NCBI GenBank assembly: GCA_903899985.1
Contig: CAIULL010000256.1
Coordinates: 1-43,235 of the forward strand
Direction: 5' to 3'
Source of the DNA: an uncultured Schlesneria sp.
Lineage (GTDB): Bacteria; Planctomycetota; Planctomycetia; Planctomycetales; Planctomycetaceae
Length of the DNA stretch: 43,235 nt
The translations under genes were made by a program, and so were the position numbers. Below the pieces are notes generated by a model. It had not been told where the DNA came from, searched no databases, and saw nothing but the letters and a program-made list of their open reading frames with translations. Shown piece after piece: positions 34,910 through 42,702 of this stretch (positions are counted from its first letter, which is position 1; each line of letters begins with the position of its first letter).

Positions 34910-35779
34910 ATGGCAAAAAGTACGACGAGTTCAGCCATCACGCCGTGTCGGGTTCTCATCGTCGATGACAATCGGGACGGTGCTGACGCCTTGGGATTGC
35001 TTGTCGAGGAACTCGGCAATGAAGTTCATGTGACCTATAGCGGGAAACAAGCACTCGATGTTGCGACAGCGTTTCGTGCGGATTTATTGCTCGTCGATTT
35101 AGTGATGCCGGAAATGGACGGCTGTCATCTCGCCAGGCAAATCCGCCAGAATCCCGGCTTTGCTCATACAAAAGTCGTCGCTATCACAGGACATAAAGAT
35201 GCAGAACATGCTGCCAAGGCGATGAAGGCAGGTTTCGACGCGCTTCTGATTAAACCCATTCCATTGGCACAAATCAAAGAGATTTTAAGCAGTGTTGATG
35301 TCGTTGATCGGTCGAGAATTCCAAGACCTGTAAGCCAGCGCACTGATGTGGGACACGAACGGCACTTACCAATCAGCGAAGCGCGACGAATCAGAAGTGA
35401 GCGACAATCAAAATCTCTGACACAAACAGAGAGTCAGGAAGCGATCTGCGACGGAATGATTCGCTTTCAAGAGGAGTACATGGGTCGCCGATCAGATGAG
35501 TTTTACGCCCATTTCGTCAAAGATTTGCTGATCGTTCGTATGCAAGGATCTTTGACACAAGCGGAAACGCAACTTGGAAAATCATCATCTCCAGAGAAGG
35601 GACGCGATCTCATCAAGCAGGTACGAAAGCAACTTTTAGAAACGGCACGCCCGATGCTGGAATCGCTGATCCACGAAGTCACGGGCGTCAAAGTGACGAG
35701 TATGCACCACGACATCAGTACCGTCACCGGCGAAGAAGTTGTTCTCTTTTCCCTGGTCAATGAGCCTCGATTCGGATGA
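34910..35779 (+). CDS. Receiver domain fused to DUF2294
   Basis: Residues 12-130 are a full receiver: LIVDDNRDGADAL, phosphoacceptor D63 in LVDLVMPEMDG, TGHKD, and KP at LLIKPIP. A polar linker of about 45 residues follows. Residues about 178-285 match DUF2294 (Na-translocating-decarboxylase-like in some databases): EYMGRRSDEFYAHFVKDLLIV, LTQAETQL, then LIHEVTGVKVTSMHHD. DUF2294 function is unknown to me; it occurs alone in Bacillus and actinobacteria. Fusion with a receiver suggests phosphorylation control. It follows the hybrid kinase directly. Confidence 0.85.
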   Translation: MAKSTTSSAITPCRVLIVDDNRDGADALGLLVEELGNEVHVTYSGKQALDVATAFRADLLLVDLVMPEMDGCHLARQIRQNPGFAHTKVVAITGHKDAEHAAKAMKAGFDALLIKPIPLAQIKEILSSVDVVDRSRIPRPVSQRTDVGHERHLPISEARRIRSERQSKSLTQTESQEAICDGMIRFQEEYMGRRSDEFYAHFVKDLLIVRMQGSLTQAETQLGKSSSPEKGRDLIKQVRKQLLETARPMLESLIHEVTGVKVTSMHHDISTVTGEEVVLFSLVNEPRFG

Positions 35780-35808
35780 CGATTGTTATTCCATGGTAAA
35801 CTTTGTAT

Positions 35809-35969
35809 CCTGTAAGTCGTTGAGGAAGCGTCAGTCAGTGCGCTTCGTTCAACAGGGTTCGGAAAACTGGTTAAAAAGCAGCCCGGCGGATGTCGGGAGG
35901 CTGGTTAGTAAGTAAGCCGACGCAATGGAATACCTTTTGGTGTTCTGATGCGTCGGCTTTTTTGTTTTT
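35809..35969 (+). ncRNA. Structured RNA element copy 2, terminator at 3' end
   Basis: P1 is a long hairpin (CCTGT 35809-35813 with ACAGG 35852-35856; inner GAAGCG with CGCTTC). The conserved TCGGAAAACT follows at 35859-35868. P2 is CCCG (35882-35885) with CGGG (35894-35897). Then AGGCTGGTTAGTAAGTAAGC leads into terminator arm AAGCCGACGCA (35914-35924), which pairs with 35949-35959, followed by TTTTTTGTTTTTC. It ends about 105 bp before the DUF3309 gene. Confidence 0.75.
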
Positions 35970-36073
35970 CCGATCCCGTGCATTGAGTCGACGGGAATCG
36001 TCTCTGGTGTTTCCACGCGTTGTGGAAGGAGTCGGCCTTCCGTCTCGGTCTGACGACAATGAGGAAAACGAAA

Positions 36074-36229
36074 ATGCTTGGTACGATTCTGCTGGTGATC
36101 CTGATTCTGATGCTTCTTGGTTCAATTCCTACCTGGCAACACAGCAGAAACTGGGGCTATGGCCCGAGCGGCGGACTGGGGACCATTTTTGTGATCCTGC
36201 TGATTCTGGTTTTGCTCGGCCGAATCTGA
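36074..36229 (+). CDS. DUF3309 small membrane protein
   Basis: A 51-residue protein with two hydrophobic helices (MLGTILLVILILMLLGSIPT and TIFVILLILVLLGRI) around WQHSRNWGYGPSGG. The 'PTW.HSR.WGYGPSGG' centre is the DUF3309 signature. Function is unknown; it is frequent in stress regions of proteobacteria and planctomycetes. ATG 36074 has GAGGA 8 bases ahead. RNA copy 2 lies upstream. Confidence 0.9.
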   Translation: MLGTILLVILILMLLGSIPTWQHSRNWGYGPSGGLGTIFVILLILVLLGRI

Positions 36230-36378
36230 GGCTCGCTTCGAAGCGATCTTCGTTCCGCACAAACTGAGGCACAGCGCGGGCGTAAGCCCAAGCTGCAGCC
36301 TTGCGTCGGCGTTTCAAATTAATCTCCATGAGGTGCCGTGACATACCGACACCCACTTCGCGAGGCGCCGAAGGCTGA

Positions 36379-36401
36379 CCTGCGAACCAGGTCGCAGGAG
36401 G
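36379..36401 (+). promoter_or_regulatory. Hairpin touching the Shine-Dalgarno of the HEAT protein gene
   Basis: CCTGCGA (36379-36385) pairs with TCGCAGG (36392-36398), and the right arm covers part of the AGGAGG ribosome site (36396-36401). ATG follows 6 bases later. A GGGC-GTAA-GCCC hairpin lies at 36278-36289. Confidence 0.35.
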
Positions 36402-36407
36402 TTTTTT

Positions 36408-39113
36408 ATGGCTCAGATCGGAGTCGAGATCCATTTAGATCAACTCAGGTCGTCCTATTTTGTTATCGCCTTCGTGCTGATGTTGTTTGTCGCAGCCGGG
36501 ATCCTGTTAAGGATTGGCTTGATTGGCTGGTTTATCAGGGTATTTGCGAGTCTGATGCGATTAAGCATTCAGCATGGATTCTGGCTGTGGCGACGATTAT
36601 TCGCGTGGGCGCCCTGGCCATTATTTCTGGCGATCATGATTGGCTGGCTTGTTCTCGGGTGTGGAGTCGTTCGCAGCCTGCCAGTACTGACCGTGATTTG
36701 TGCTTTGATTCCATTATTCATGGGACTGACGGCATGCCTGGCTTATATGATGATTAATCTGGAAAGGTTTGCTGTCGCGCGGGGAAGCAAATCGATTCAT
36801 AATCCATTAGAGGGACAGTCGCTGGCGGTGAATCTTGTTCGGTACGGTCAAGCAGTGGAAGTTCCTCTGCTGGTCTCGGCAACAATTGGAATGGTCGGCG
36901 GATTTGCGCTGTTGAATTTCGGCCTTTACGAGACGATCGGGCGGAAGTGGTATGCGATTGCGAATGGACAAGCCGAACCGACTTACGTTGATTTCTTGGC
37001 CAATGCGTTGATTGTGCTGCTGAAAATTGTCGACCTGCTCGATTTCGCCAAAGCGAGCAAACTGCTTGAGGTCGCCTACGTCCATCAAGCGGCGTGGCCT
37101 TCAACCGCATTAATGATCATGTTCCGGATGTTTTTTACTTTGGTGTTATTGCAGCAGGTCTTCGCGTCCTTACGTCAGGGGCAGGTCCTCACTTCGACCA
37201 TTTCTGACTTATGGAGTCCTCACGAGCCAATTCATCAACGGGCGCAGCATGCTTTTCCTCAACACGGCCCGGGAGCCGTCGGGCCGCTGCTGACTTCACT
37301 GGGGAACGTGACTTTTTTGACGAAGGAACAACGTGAGCGGATTCCGTCGATGTTGGCCGCGATCGGACCGACTGCGATTCCATTGCTGGTTCGCCACCTT
37401 TACGACGGACCCGATCATGTTCGCGCGATCGTGGCGGCCTCACTTGGTCACTTTCGCGTCCGGGAAACAATTCAACTGCTTGTCGTCCTGAGTGACGATC
37501 CCAGCGAACTCGTCCGGAAGAGTTTAGTCGAATCATTAGGAATCATCGCCAGTCCGTTTTCGAGCGGATCCGACGGCGAACAGGCACTGCCCCACTTGGT
37601 CCGCTGGCAATGGTCGGCAATGAGCTGGAAAACGAAGCTCAACCCTCTTTCCTCAGTTGACTCTGTGGCGCTTGCGGTCAAGACGCTGCAAAATGCCCTG
37701 GCTGATGAGTCATTAGCGGTTCGCGGTCATGCCGTCAGAGCGCTTGGACAAATCGGAAATTCGGCGTCATCGGCAGCTTCGGGATTGATTTCCATGCTGA
37801 AGGACGACGACGAAATGGTGCGGTGGGAAGCCATTCAAGCCGTCACAAAAGTTGGTGGGCCGATCCCGGCGATCGTCGATGCATTGATCGACCTGCTGCA
37901 GGATGCGAGCCCCTTATTGAGAAGTGCGGCAGCCAGAGAGCTGGGTTTGTTTGGTGAGGCCGCAGCGTCGGCGTTCCCCTCACTCGTCCCGTTGCTTCAG
38001 GATCGAGAAGTCTCCGTGCGAGAATCGGTCGCCGAAGCCATTGGTTTGATCGGGCATCTCGATCAGAACGCCATCAATGCATTGGTGGTCGGATTCGAAA
38101 GTCAGGATACCGTCGTTCGGGCTCAGACCGCAGAAGCCCTGGGAACGATCGGCGCACCAGCCAGCGAGACCGCGTCAGCACTTGTTCAAGCACTCGGCGA
38201 TCAAAATGACATGGTGCGAGCGAAGGTCGTGGAGGCGCTTGGAAAAATCGGAGAAGACGCGGCTGATGTGGCCTTGCCGGGACTGATACGAGCACTTCGG
38301 GATCAGGACAACGTTGTCAGTTCACTCGCGGCGGAAGCACTAGGACAGATGGGTGAATCCGCCGACACGGCAATTCCATCGCTTGTCCGTTCATTGCATC
38401 ACATCAATCCGGAAGTGCGTGCCAATGCCGCAGAATCCTTGGGCAGACTTGGAATCGGTGTTGCGGGAATACCTGCCGCTTTGGAATTTGCTTCCCGCGA
38501 TGACGATGCTGACGTTCGGATTCAAGCGATTCACGCGTTAGGGCTGATCGATCAGCCGACGATGTTGGTACGAAAGGCCGTCCTTGCTGGACTGGCAGAT
38601 GCTGATGCGGAGGTCCGAACCGCCGCAGTGGAGGCCCTTTCTCACTGGGGTAAGCTCGACGAAATGTCACTCGCAGTCTTATTAACGTTGCTCGAGGACG
38701 AGAATGAGCGTGTTCGCAGTCATGCGACACGAGTATTGCCTGCAGTTGCCGGACCAACGCCGGCCGTGATTGAATGCTTATGTGTTCGACTGAGAGACGA
38801 CACCGATTTCGTGCAATCGCTTGCCGCTCAGGCCCTGGGGGAACTTGGCCCAGCCGCCGCCGCTGCTGGCACAGCATTGTTATTTGCCGTTCAGACAGGC
38901 CACGTCACTGTCCGTGAGCAGGCGATCAAAGCGATATTATTGATCAGGCCGTCTCAGTGTCTGGTCGCGATCGACGAAAGTGAAGTCGAGCAAAAATGTC
39001 GGGAAGCGCTACGCGAAATCGAAGGTCAGTTACAGGCGAATCCCGAAAATGCGCTGGCAAATGGTGACTCCGCTTTCGTAACAATCGTGATTGATTCTGA
39101 ACGTCGAGAATAA
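36408..39113 (+). CDS. Membrane-anchored HEAT-repeat protein
   Basis: The first 260 residues hold about six transmembrane segments (FVIAFVLMLFVAAGILLRIG, LFLAIMIGWLVLGCGVV, LTVICALIPLFMGLTACLA, VPLLVSATIGMVGGFALL, and others). Residues about 280-860 are HEAT/PBS-type repeats of near 31-40 residues, with patterns such as VRGHAVRALGQIGN, VRAQTAEALGTIGA, VRAKVVEALGKIGE and VRTAAVEALSHWG. HEAT solenoids bind proteins or phospho-ligands. The protein probably exposes the solenoid in the cytoplasm; partner unknown. A strong AGGAGG ribosome site precedes ATG 36408, with 6-base spacing. Confidence 0.88.
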   Translation: MAQIGVEIHLDQLRSSYFVIAFVLMLFVAAGILLRIGLIGWFIRVFASLMRLSIQHGFWLWRRLFAWAPWPLFLAIMIGWLVLGCGVVRSLPVLTVICALIPLFMGLTACLAYMMINLERFAVARGSKSIHNPLEGQSLAVNLVRYGQAVEVPLLVSATIGMVGGFALLNFGLYETIGRKWYAIANGQAEPTYVDFLANALIVLLKIVDLLDFAKASKLLEVAYVHQAAWPSTALMIMFRMFFTLVLLQQVFASLRQGQVLTSTISDLWSPHEPIHQRAQHAFPQHGPGAVGPLLTSLGNVTFLTKEQRERIPSMLAAIGPTAIPLLVRHLYDGPDHVRAIVAASLGHFRVRETIQLLVVLSDDPSELVRKSLVESLGIIASPFSSGSDGEQALPHLVRWQWSAMSWKTKLNPLSSVDSVALAVKTLQNALADESLAVRGHAVRALGQIGNSASSAASGLISMLKDDDEMVRWEAIQAVTKVGGPIPAIVDALIDLLQDASPLLRSAAARELGLFGEAAASAFPSLVPLLQDREVSVRESVAEAIGLIGHLDQNAINALVVGFESQDTVVRAQTAEALGTIGAPASETASALVQALGDQNDMVRAKVVEALGKIGEDAADVALPGLIRALRDQDNVVSSLAAEALGQMGESADTAIPSLVRSLHHINPEVRANAAESLGRLGIGVAGIPAALEFASRDDDADVRIQAIHALGLIDQPTMLVRKAVLAGLADADAEVRTAAVEALSHWGKLDEMSLAVLLTLLEDENERVRSHATRVLPAVAGPTPAVIECLCVRLRDDTDFVQSLAAQALGELGPAAAAAGTALLFAVQTGHVTVREQAIKAILLIRPSQCLVAIDESEVEQKCREALREIEGQLQANPENALANGDSAFVTIVIDSERRE

Positions 39114-39226
39114 TTGTTAATTGCTCACGAACAGATCATCGGTCGCACGATCGGATCATGAGCGGCAGGCAATTCTGCTGAACGTATTTGGCGTCGGTTC
39201 TAGTTCTTCCCATGCTGATTCGACAT

Positions 39227-39667
39227 TCAAGTACGAACTGTTCGGCCGATTCGGGCATCAAGTGACCAGTTTCCGACTCCAACAACCAGCATGAACAATG
39301 ATCCCAGCAACATGGCGTAGTCAGTCCGTGCTTCATGGGCCATTTTCCAGAAACCGTCATGAAGAAAGAGGGGAATCTTCGTGGTCCAGATGGCGACGAT
39401 TATCACACCGATGAGTGGTACTGCGGCCATTCGAGTCAGAAGACCAATCAGTAAAAGCGTTCCACAGACGATCTCGACAGTACCTACGAATGGTGCCATT
39501 ACCTCCGGCCGGGGAATTCCGATCTTGATAAAGCGGCCAACGCCTAAGGCATCCGGAAACAGGAATTTCTGGATGCCCTCGGAAAGAAACACGCCGCCAA
39601 CCATGAGCCGGATGAAGATGACTGCTGACGGAGCGTTTGCTGCCGGAGATTTTCCAATCAGCATCAT
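39227..39667 (-). CDS. DoxX-family membrane protein
   Basis: A 146-residue protein with four hydrophobic segments and DoxX signatures: IFIRLMVGGVFLSEGIQKFLFPDALG and FVGTVEIVCGTLLLIGLLTRMAAVPL. DoxX proteins are linked to thiosulfate oxidation in archaea and to thiol-oxidant stress in bacteria. The presence of a sulfur and copper neighbourhood fits, but no direct partner is seen. Start ATG 39667; a second ATG follows immediately. It lies 75 bp downstream of the copper-storage-like gene on the same strand. Confidence 0.88.
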   Translation of the reverse strand: MMLIGKSPAANAPSAVIFIRLMVGGVFLSEGIQKFLFPDALGVGRFIKIGIPRPEVMAPFVGTVEIVCGTLLLIGLLTRMAAVPLIGVIIVAIWTTKIPLFLHDGFWKMAHEARTDYAMLLGSLFMLVVGVGNWSLDARIGRTVRT

Positions 39668-39742
39668 GGCAATACTCTTCTTTCAAAATGGAACTGAACC
39701 GACTCATGTCCCGCACCCGGTCGAGAAAGTTTTGCTCGCCAA

Positions 39743-40186
39743 TTATTTAGAAATCGTCTTGCACGATTTCTCACACTTTCGGCATTCCTCGGCGCAGGCT
39801 TTCATATGGGCATCCATCGGAAAAGCTTCACACGATTTAGCACACTGGTCGCAACATTTTGCGCAGCAATCGGCCATCACAGCAGCAAGCGGTCCGCCTC
39901 GCGCACAGATCTGAGCACAGGCGGCACAACTTGTGGCACAATCCTGACAGTGCATCAGGCTTGCCAGATGCTCCTTCTTGCCATCGGTCAGCAGGTTTGC
40001 GCAATGCGTTGAACAGTGGTCGCACGCTCGCTGGCAATCCGAGCAAGCTTTCGCACATTCTTGCATCATGGTATGGGATTTCATTTCCGTCGCCTGCACC
40101 GGGCGGACGAGCACGTCCACGCCGACGATCGTTAGAGCCATTGCCAAAACCATCGCGCCGATTTCGCCGGACAATCGATTCTTCAT
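39743..40186 (-). CDS. Cys-rich four-helix copper-storage-like protein (Csp/DUF326)
   Basis: About 147 residues. A signal peptide (MKNRLSGEIGAMVLAMALTI... VQATE) is followed by helices carrying about 21 Cys, mostly CxxxC or CxxC: ECAKACSDC, RACDHCSTHC, HCQDCATSCAACAQIC, ADCCAKCCDQCAKSC, ACAEECRKCEKSC. This matches exported Csp1/DUF326 proteins that store Cu(I) inside a helix bundle. I chose ATG 40186 because AAGG lies 7 bases ahead; TTG 40192 is also open. RNA copy 4 lies 70 bp upstream on the same strand, and the DoxX gene follows. Confidence 0.88.
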   Translation of the reverse strand: MKNRLSGEIGAMVLAMALTIVGVDVLVRPVQATEMKSHTMMQECAKACSDCQRACDHCSTHCANLLTDGKKEHLASLMHCQDCATSCAACAQICARGGPLAAVMADCCAKCCDQCAKSCEAFPMDAHMKACAEECRKCEKSCKTISK

Positions 40187-40263
40187 GATCAAGCCTTTTC
40201 CTTAAATTCTTTCATCTCGACAGCAGCGTCAGAAATTGACGGCTCGATGCGAGTGATAGAAAC

Positions 40264-40375
40264 AAAAAACCGGCGTGGATGAACACACTCAGGTGTTCAC
40301 CCACGCCGGTTTACTCCGAAACGAGCCCCCGACACCGCCGGGTCGCCCTTTATCAAGTCATCCGATTCATGACCA
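40264..40375 (-). ncRNA. Structured RNA element copy 4, upstream of the copper-storage-like gene
   Basis: Read on the minus strand: P2 CCCG-GCGGTGT-CGGG (plus 40342-40328), then GGGGCTCG and AGTAAACCGGCG, then a terminator stem of 12 + 7 bp (plus 40267-40312, one A-C mismatch) followed by TTTTTTG. P2 and its flank (CCCGGCGG..TGTCGGG) are nearly identical to copy 2. It ends about 70 bp before the gene. Confidence 0.65.
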
Positions 40376-40537
40376 CCATCCTAACATAATGAGATTAGAA
40401 AAACGACCGCGTGATTGAAATCAAAGACGTTGAAAGGAAGTAAATTCGTAAAGAGTTATCGTTTGTTTATTTTCTATTCTCAGAATAAGTGTCGAAAAGT
40501 CATTGCTATTTTAAATGAATCATGTAGTATCAACGGT

Positions 40538-40687
40538 GTGGTGCGGGGAAAGTTAATTCTGTGTCTCCCAGCTACGTCGGAAAACTATAGAGAGAGCAAA
40601 TCGGCCCGTGCCGAGAGGCTAGTTACTAAGTAAGCCGACGCGATGAAATTCCTTTGGGTGTTTCATCGCGTCGGCTTTTTTGTTTTT
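40538..40687 (+). ncRNA. Structured RNA element copy 3, terminator at 3' end
   Basis: TCGGAAAACT at 40577-40586, P2 TCGG (40601-40604) with CCGA (40611-40614), then AGGCTAGTTACTAAGTAAGC and a 17-bp perfect stem AAGCCGACGCGATGAAA (40632-40648) with 40661-40677, followed by TTTTTTGTTTTTC. A P1 stem GTAG...CTAC ending just before the conserved box is possible. P2 differs from copy 2 at both sides, keeping pairs. It ends about 160 bp before the small membrane protein. Confidence 0.75.
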
Positions 40688-40845
40688 CGACTTGCGGCAA
40701 TAGCTCATTGAAGAATTCGAAGTTCGTTACACAAAATATGTCACGTCACCATTTTCGATGCTCGGTACCAAAGGCTGTGTTGAAGCACTTTGAAAAGAGA
40801 TCGCTCATTGTGACAAACATTGTCTCAATTTAAGTGGGTTAACAA

Positions 40846-41031
40846 ATGCTCAATCTCGCAGTGACCTCCTTTTCGCTTGCAGCAAGCGGAGATTCGTTGG
40901 CGTATTTATTGGTGGGTGGCTGCATTTGTATGGCGATGATCAGCTTCAGTATTGCGAAGGCGATAAAGCAAGTTAACGCATTCAGTCAAGATCACCGCCA
41001 AGCTAAGTATAAAGCGATGGACCATTTGTGA
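40846..41031 (+). CDS. Small single-pass membrane protein, unknown function
   Basis: A 61-residue protein with one hydrophobic helix (LAYLLVGGCICMAMISFSIA) and a basic, polar C-terminus (QDHRQAKYKAMDHL). No family recognised. ATG 40846 lacks a strong ribosome site. Its place behind RNA copy 3 parallels the other small membrane proteins in the region, which supports it being real. Confidence 0.55.
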   Translation: MLNLAVTSFSLAASGDSLAYLLVGGCICMAMISFSIAKAIKQVNAFSQDHRQAKYKAMDHL

Positions 41032-41201
41032 TCGATCAATCGTTCAGCTCCGCAGTTGCAGCGCGTGGTTCTCGCGGGCTATCGGGTGAGTGAAATCGGG
41101 AGCACCTGTTTGGGTTGCCGCTGATGATCGCAGAAAAATGATGTGATGCGCACGAGTCGAACGCAACGGGAGTGAAGATTTCTTTCGAAAGAGTGGATTC
41201 C

Positions 41202-41606
41202 ATGTCGATGCAACAGGCTAACTTTAACGAGACGATCAGGCTGCCGCTTGGAAACTCCATCTATCGTTCAATGACAACAATGATTGTTAAAACAGAGGGT
41301 TTGGAACTGATCCGGTTGGTTCTTCCGGCGGGCAAAGTAATTCCGACTCACAAAGTTGCCGGTGAAATCACGGTACAATGCCTTGAAGGGCGAGTTGCTT
41401 TCAATGCGAGAGGAAAAACACAAGACATGCAGGCGGGGCATTTGCTTTTTCTGGCCGCCGGGGAGCCTCATTCCGTAACCGCAGTCGAAGATTCGTCGCT
41501 GCTGGTGACGCACCATCTCGCTTCGAGCAAACCACCTGAGAAATTCGACGTTGTACAAGAAGCGTCCGAAGAGTCGTTTCCTGCGAGTGATTCACCGGCT
41601 TATTAA
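41202..41606 (+). CDS. Cupin protein with ESFPASD C-terminal tail
   Basis: The 134-residue protein has a single cupin domain: LPAGKVIPTHKVAGEITVQCLEG and AGHLLFLAAGEPHSV, the two cupin boxes, with weak metal ligands (H in PTHK, E in GEI, H in PHSV). The tail EASEESFPASDSPAY is a short motif I recall from many small bacterial stress proteins; its role is unknown. ATG 41202 is preferred; a GTG at 41172 would add ten residues. The substrate or ligand is unknown. Confidence 0.85.
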   Translation: MSMQQANFNETIRLPLGNSIYRSMTTMIVKTEGLELIRLVLPAGKVIPTHKVAGEITVQCLEGRVAFNARGKTQDMQAGHLLFLAAGEPHSVTAVEDSSLLVTHHLASSKPPEKFDVVQEASEESFPASDSPAY

Positions 41607-41820
41607 GACGACCAGGTACCGCACAAGACCTCAGGCTGAGATAGCGCAAAGAGAAAAATAAACGACGCGAGAACTGGTCTGCTCGCTGTCACAGGTAGTC
41701 GGTCGGGTGACTGGACTTTGATTCTGTTAGTCAATGTGACAACCAGAAGTACCGCCGCGATTCCGCAGTTGATAGTGAACGCAGGCCGCACAATTGTTCC
41801 TGTGGATGAGGAGTTGACGA

Positions 41821-42495
41821 ATGAATTGTCTTCGGAAGTGCGTCATTGCAATGAGCGCATGTGGCGTGATGTTGTTTGACGCTGCTGCAGAAGCAAACGT
41901 GATCTATAACAATCTACCCAACGTCACGATATCCGGTGGAACGGACCCGGTTGCAGTGGATGGTCCGTCGTTCGATTCCTTTTCGACCGGCGGCAATGCT
42001 TCGGTACTCACGGATATCAAATTGATGCTCTCTGGTGCTCCGGGCACTCCAGGGGAGCCCCAATTTACGGTAAGCCTTCTCAGTGATTCATTCAGCAATC
42101 CAGGGTCGCTGCTTGTGACGCTCGGAACGTTTCGTGACAGTACGTTGGCGATAACGGCATCGGTGTATGACGTACCTGTCGCAACTTACATTCTCGCCGC
42201 CAATACGCGTTATTGGATCGAGTTGAACACAGCGACGTCGAGTCCATCGTCATCTGTGGCCTGGGATTATGCGACAGATGCGAAAGGGGGCGGTGTCGGC
42301 GGGGAATTTTGGGCCTACTATCCATTGGGCATTCTCACCGTAACAGCGAATTCAGATACGAATGGTCCCTTCCAGATGGAAGTGACCACGTCTGTTGCTT
42401 CGGCAGTCCCCGAACCCGGTACGTCTTGTCAAATTCTGTCGGCGCTCGGGATTGGCATCATTGTCATTGCGCGTCGCCGTAGAGTGCATTCCTGA
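41821..42495 (+). CDS. PEP-CTERM sorting-domain protein
   Basis: 224 residues. A signal peptide (MNCLRKCVIAMSACGVMLFD) is followed by a beta-rich extracellular domain (residues 25-195, including DGPSFDSFSTGG and ILAANTRYWIEL, similar to choice-of-anchor domains), then VPEPGT, a hydrophobic helix (LSALGIGIIVIA) and ARRRR. This is the PEP-CTERM sorting tail recognised by exosortase in surface or exopolysaccharide systems. Ligand unknown. The gene stands alone. Confidence 0.92.
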   Translation: MNCLRKCVIAMSACGVMLFDAAAEANVIYNNLPNVTISGGTDPVAVDGPSFDSFSTGGNASVLTDIKLMLSGAPGTPGEPQFTVSLLSDSFSNPGSLLVTLGTFRDSTLAITASVYDVPVATYILAANTRYWIELNTATSSPSSSVAWDYATDAKGGGVGGEFWAYYPLGILTVTANSDTNGPFQMEVTTSVASAVPEPGTSCQILSALGIGIIVIARRRRVHS

Positions 42496-42702
42496 TAGCC
42501 GGGCAACAGCGAAAAAATGAATGAGTCGACGTCGTTGACTCCGCCCGCCCGGAACGAATGGAGCCTGAATCGTTTTCAGCGATTGAGACTCCCTGTCCGT
42601 GGTGACCAGATTTCCCACCAGCCTGAAAAAGCCTGTGGAATACAGTCGCATGTTGCGTCTGCATGTAGGTCACCGCATTTTCTGAAAAAGAGGAACCGAA
42701 GG

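Larger units (their letters stand above)
40193..40845. other. 653-bp spacer between divergent genes holding RNA copies 4 and 3
   Basis: RNA copy 4 (minus) and copy 3 (plus) occupy both flanks; 40376-40530 is AT-rich and likely holds promoters. A 72-codon open frame (40415-40633) overlaps RNA copy 3 and is not called. Confidence 0.6.

Noticed and set aside
40415-40633. 72-codon open frame
   Set aside because: Overlaps the structured RNA copy 3, whose conservation with copy 2 is of stem type and not codon type.
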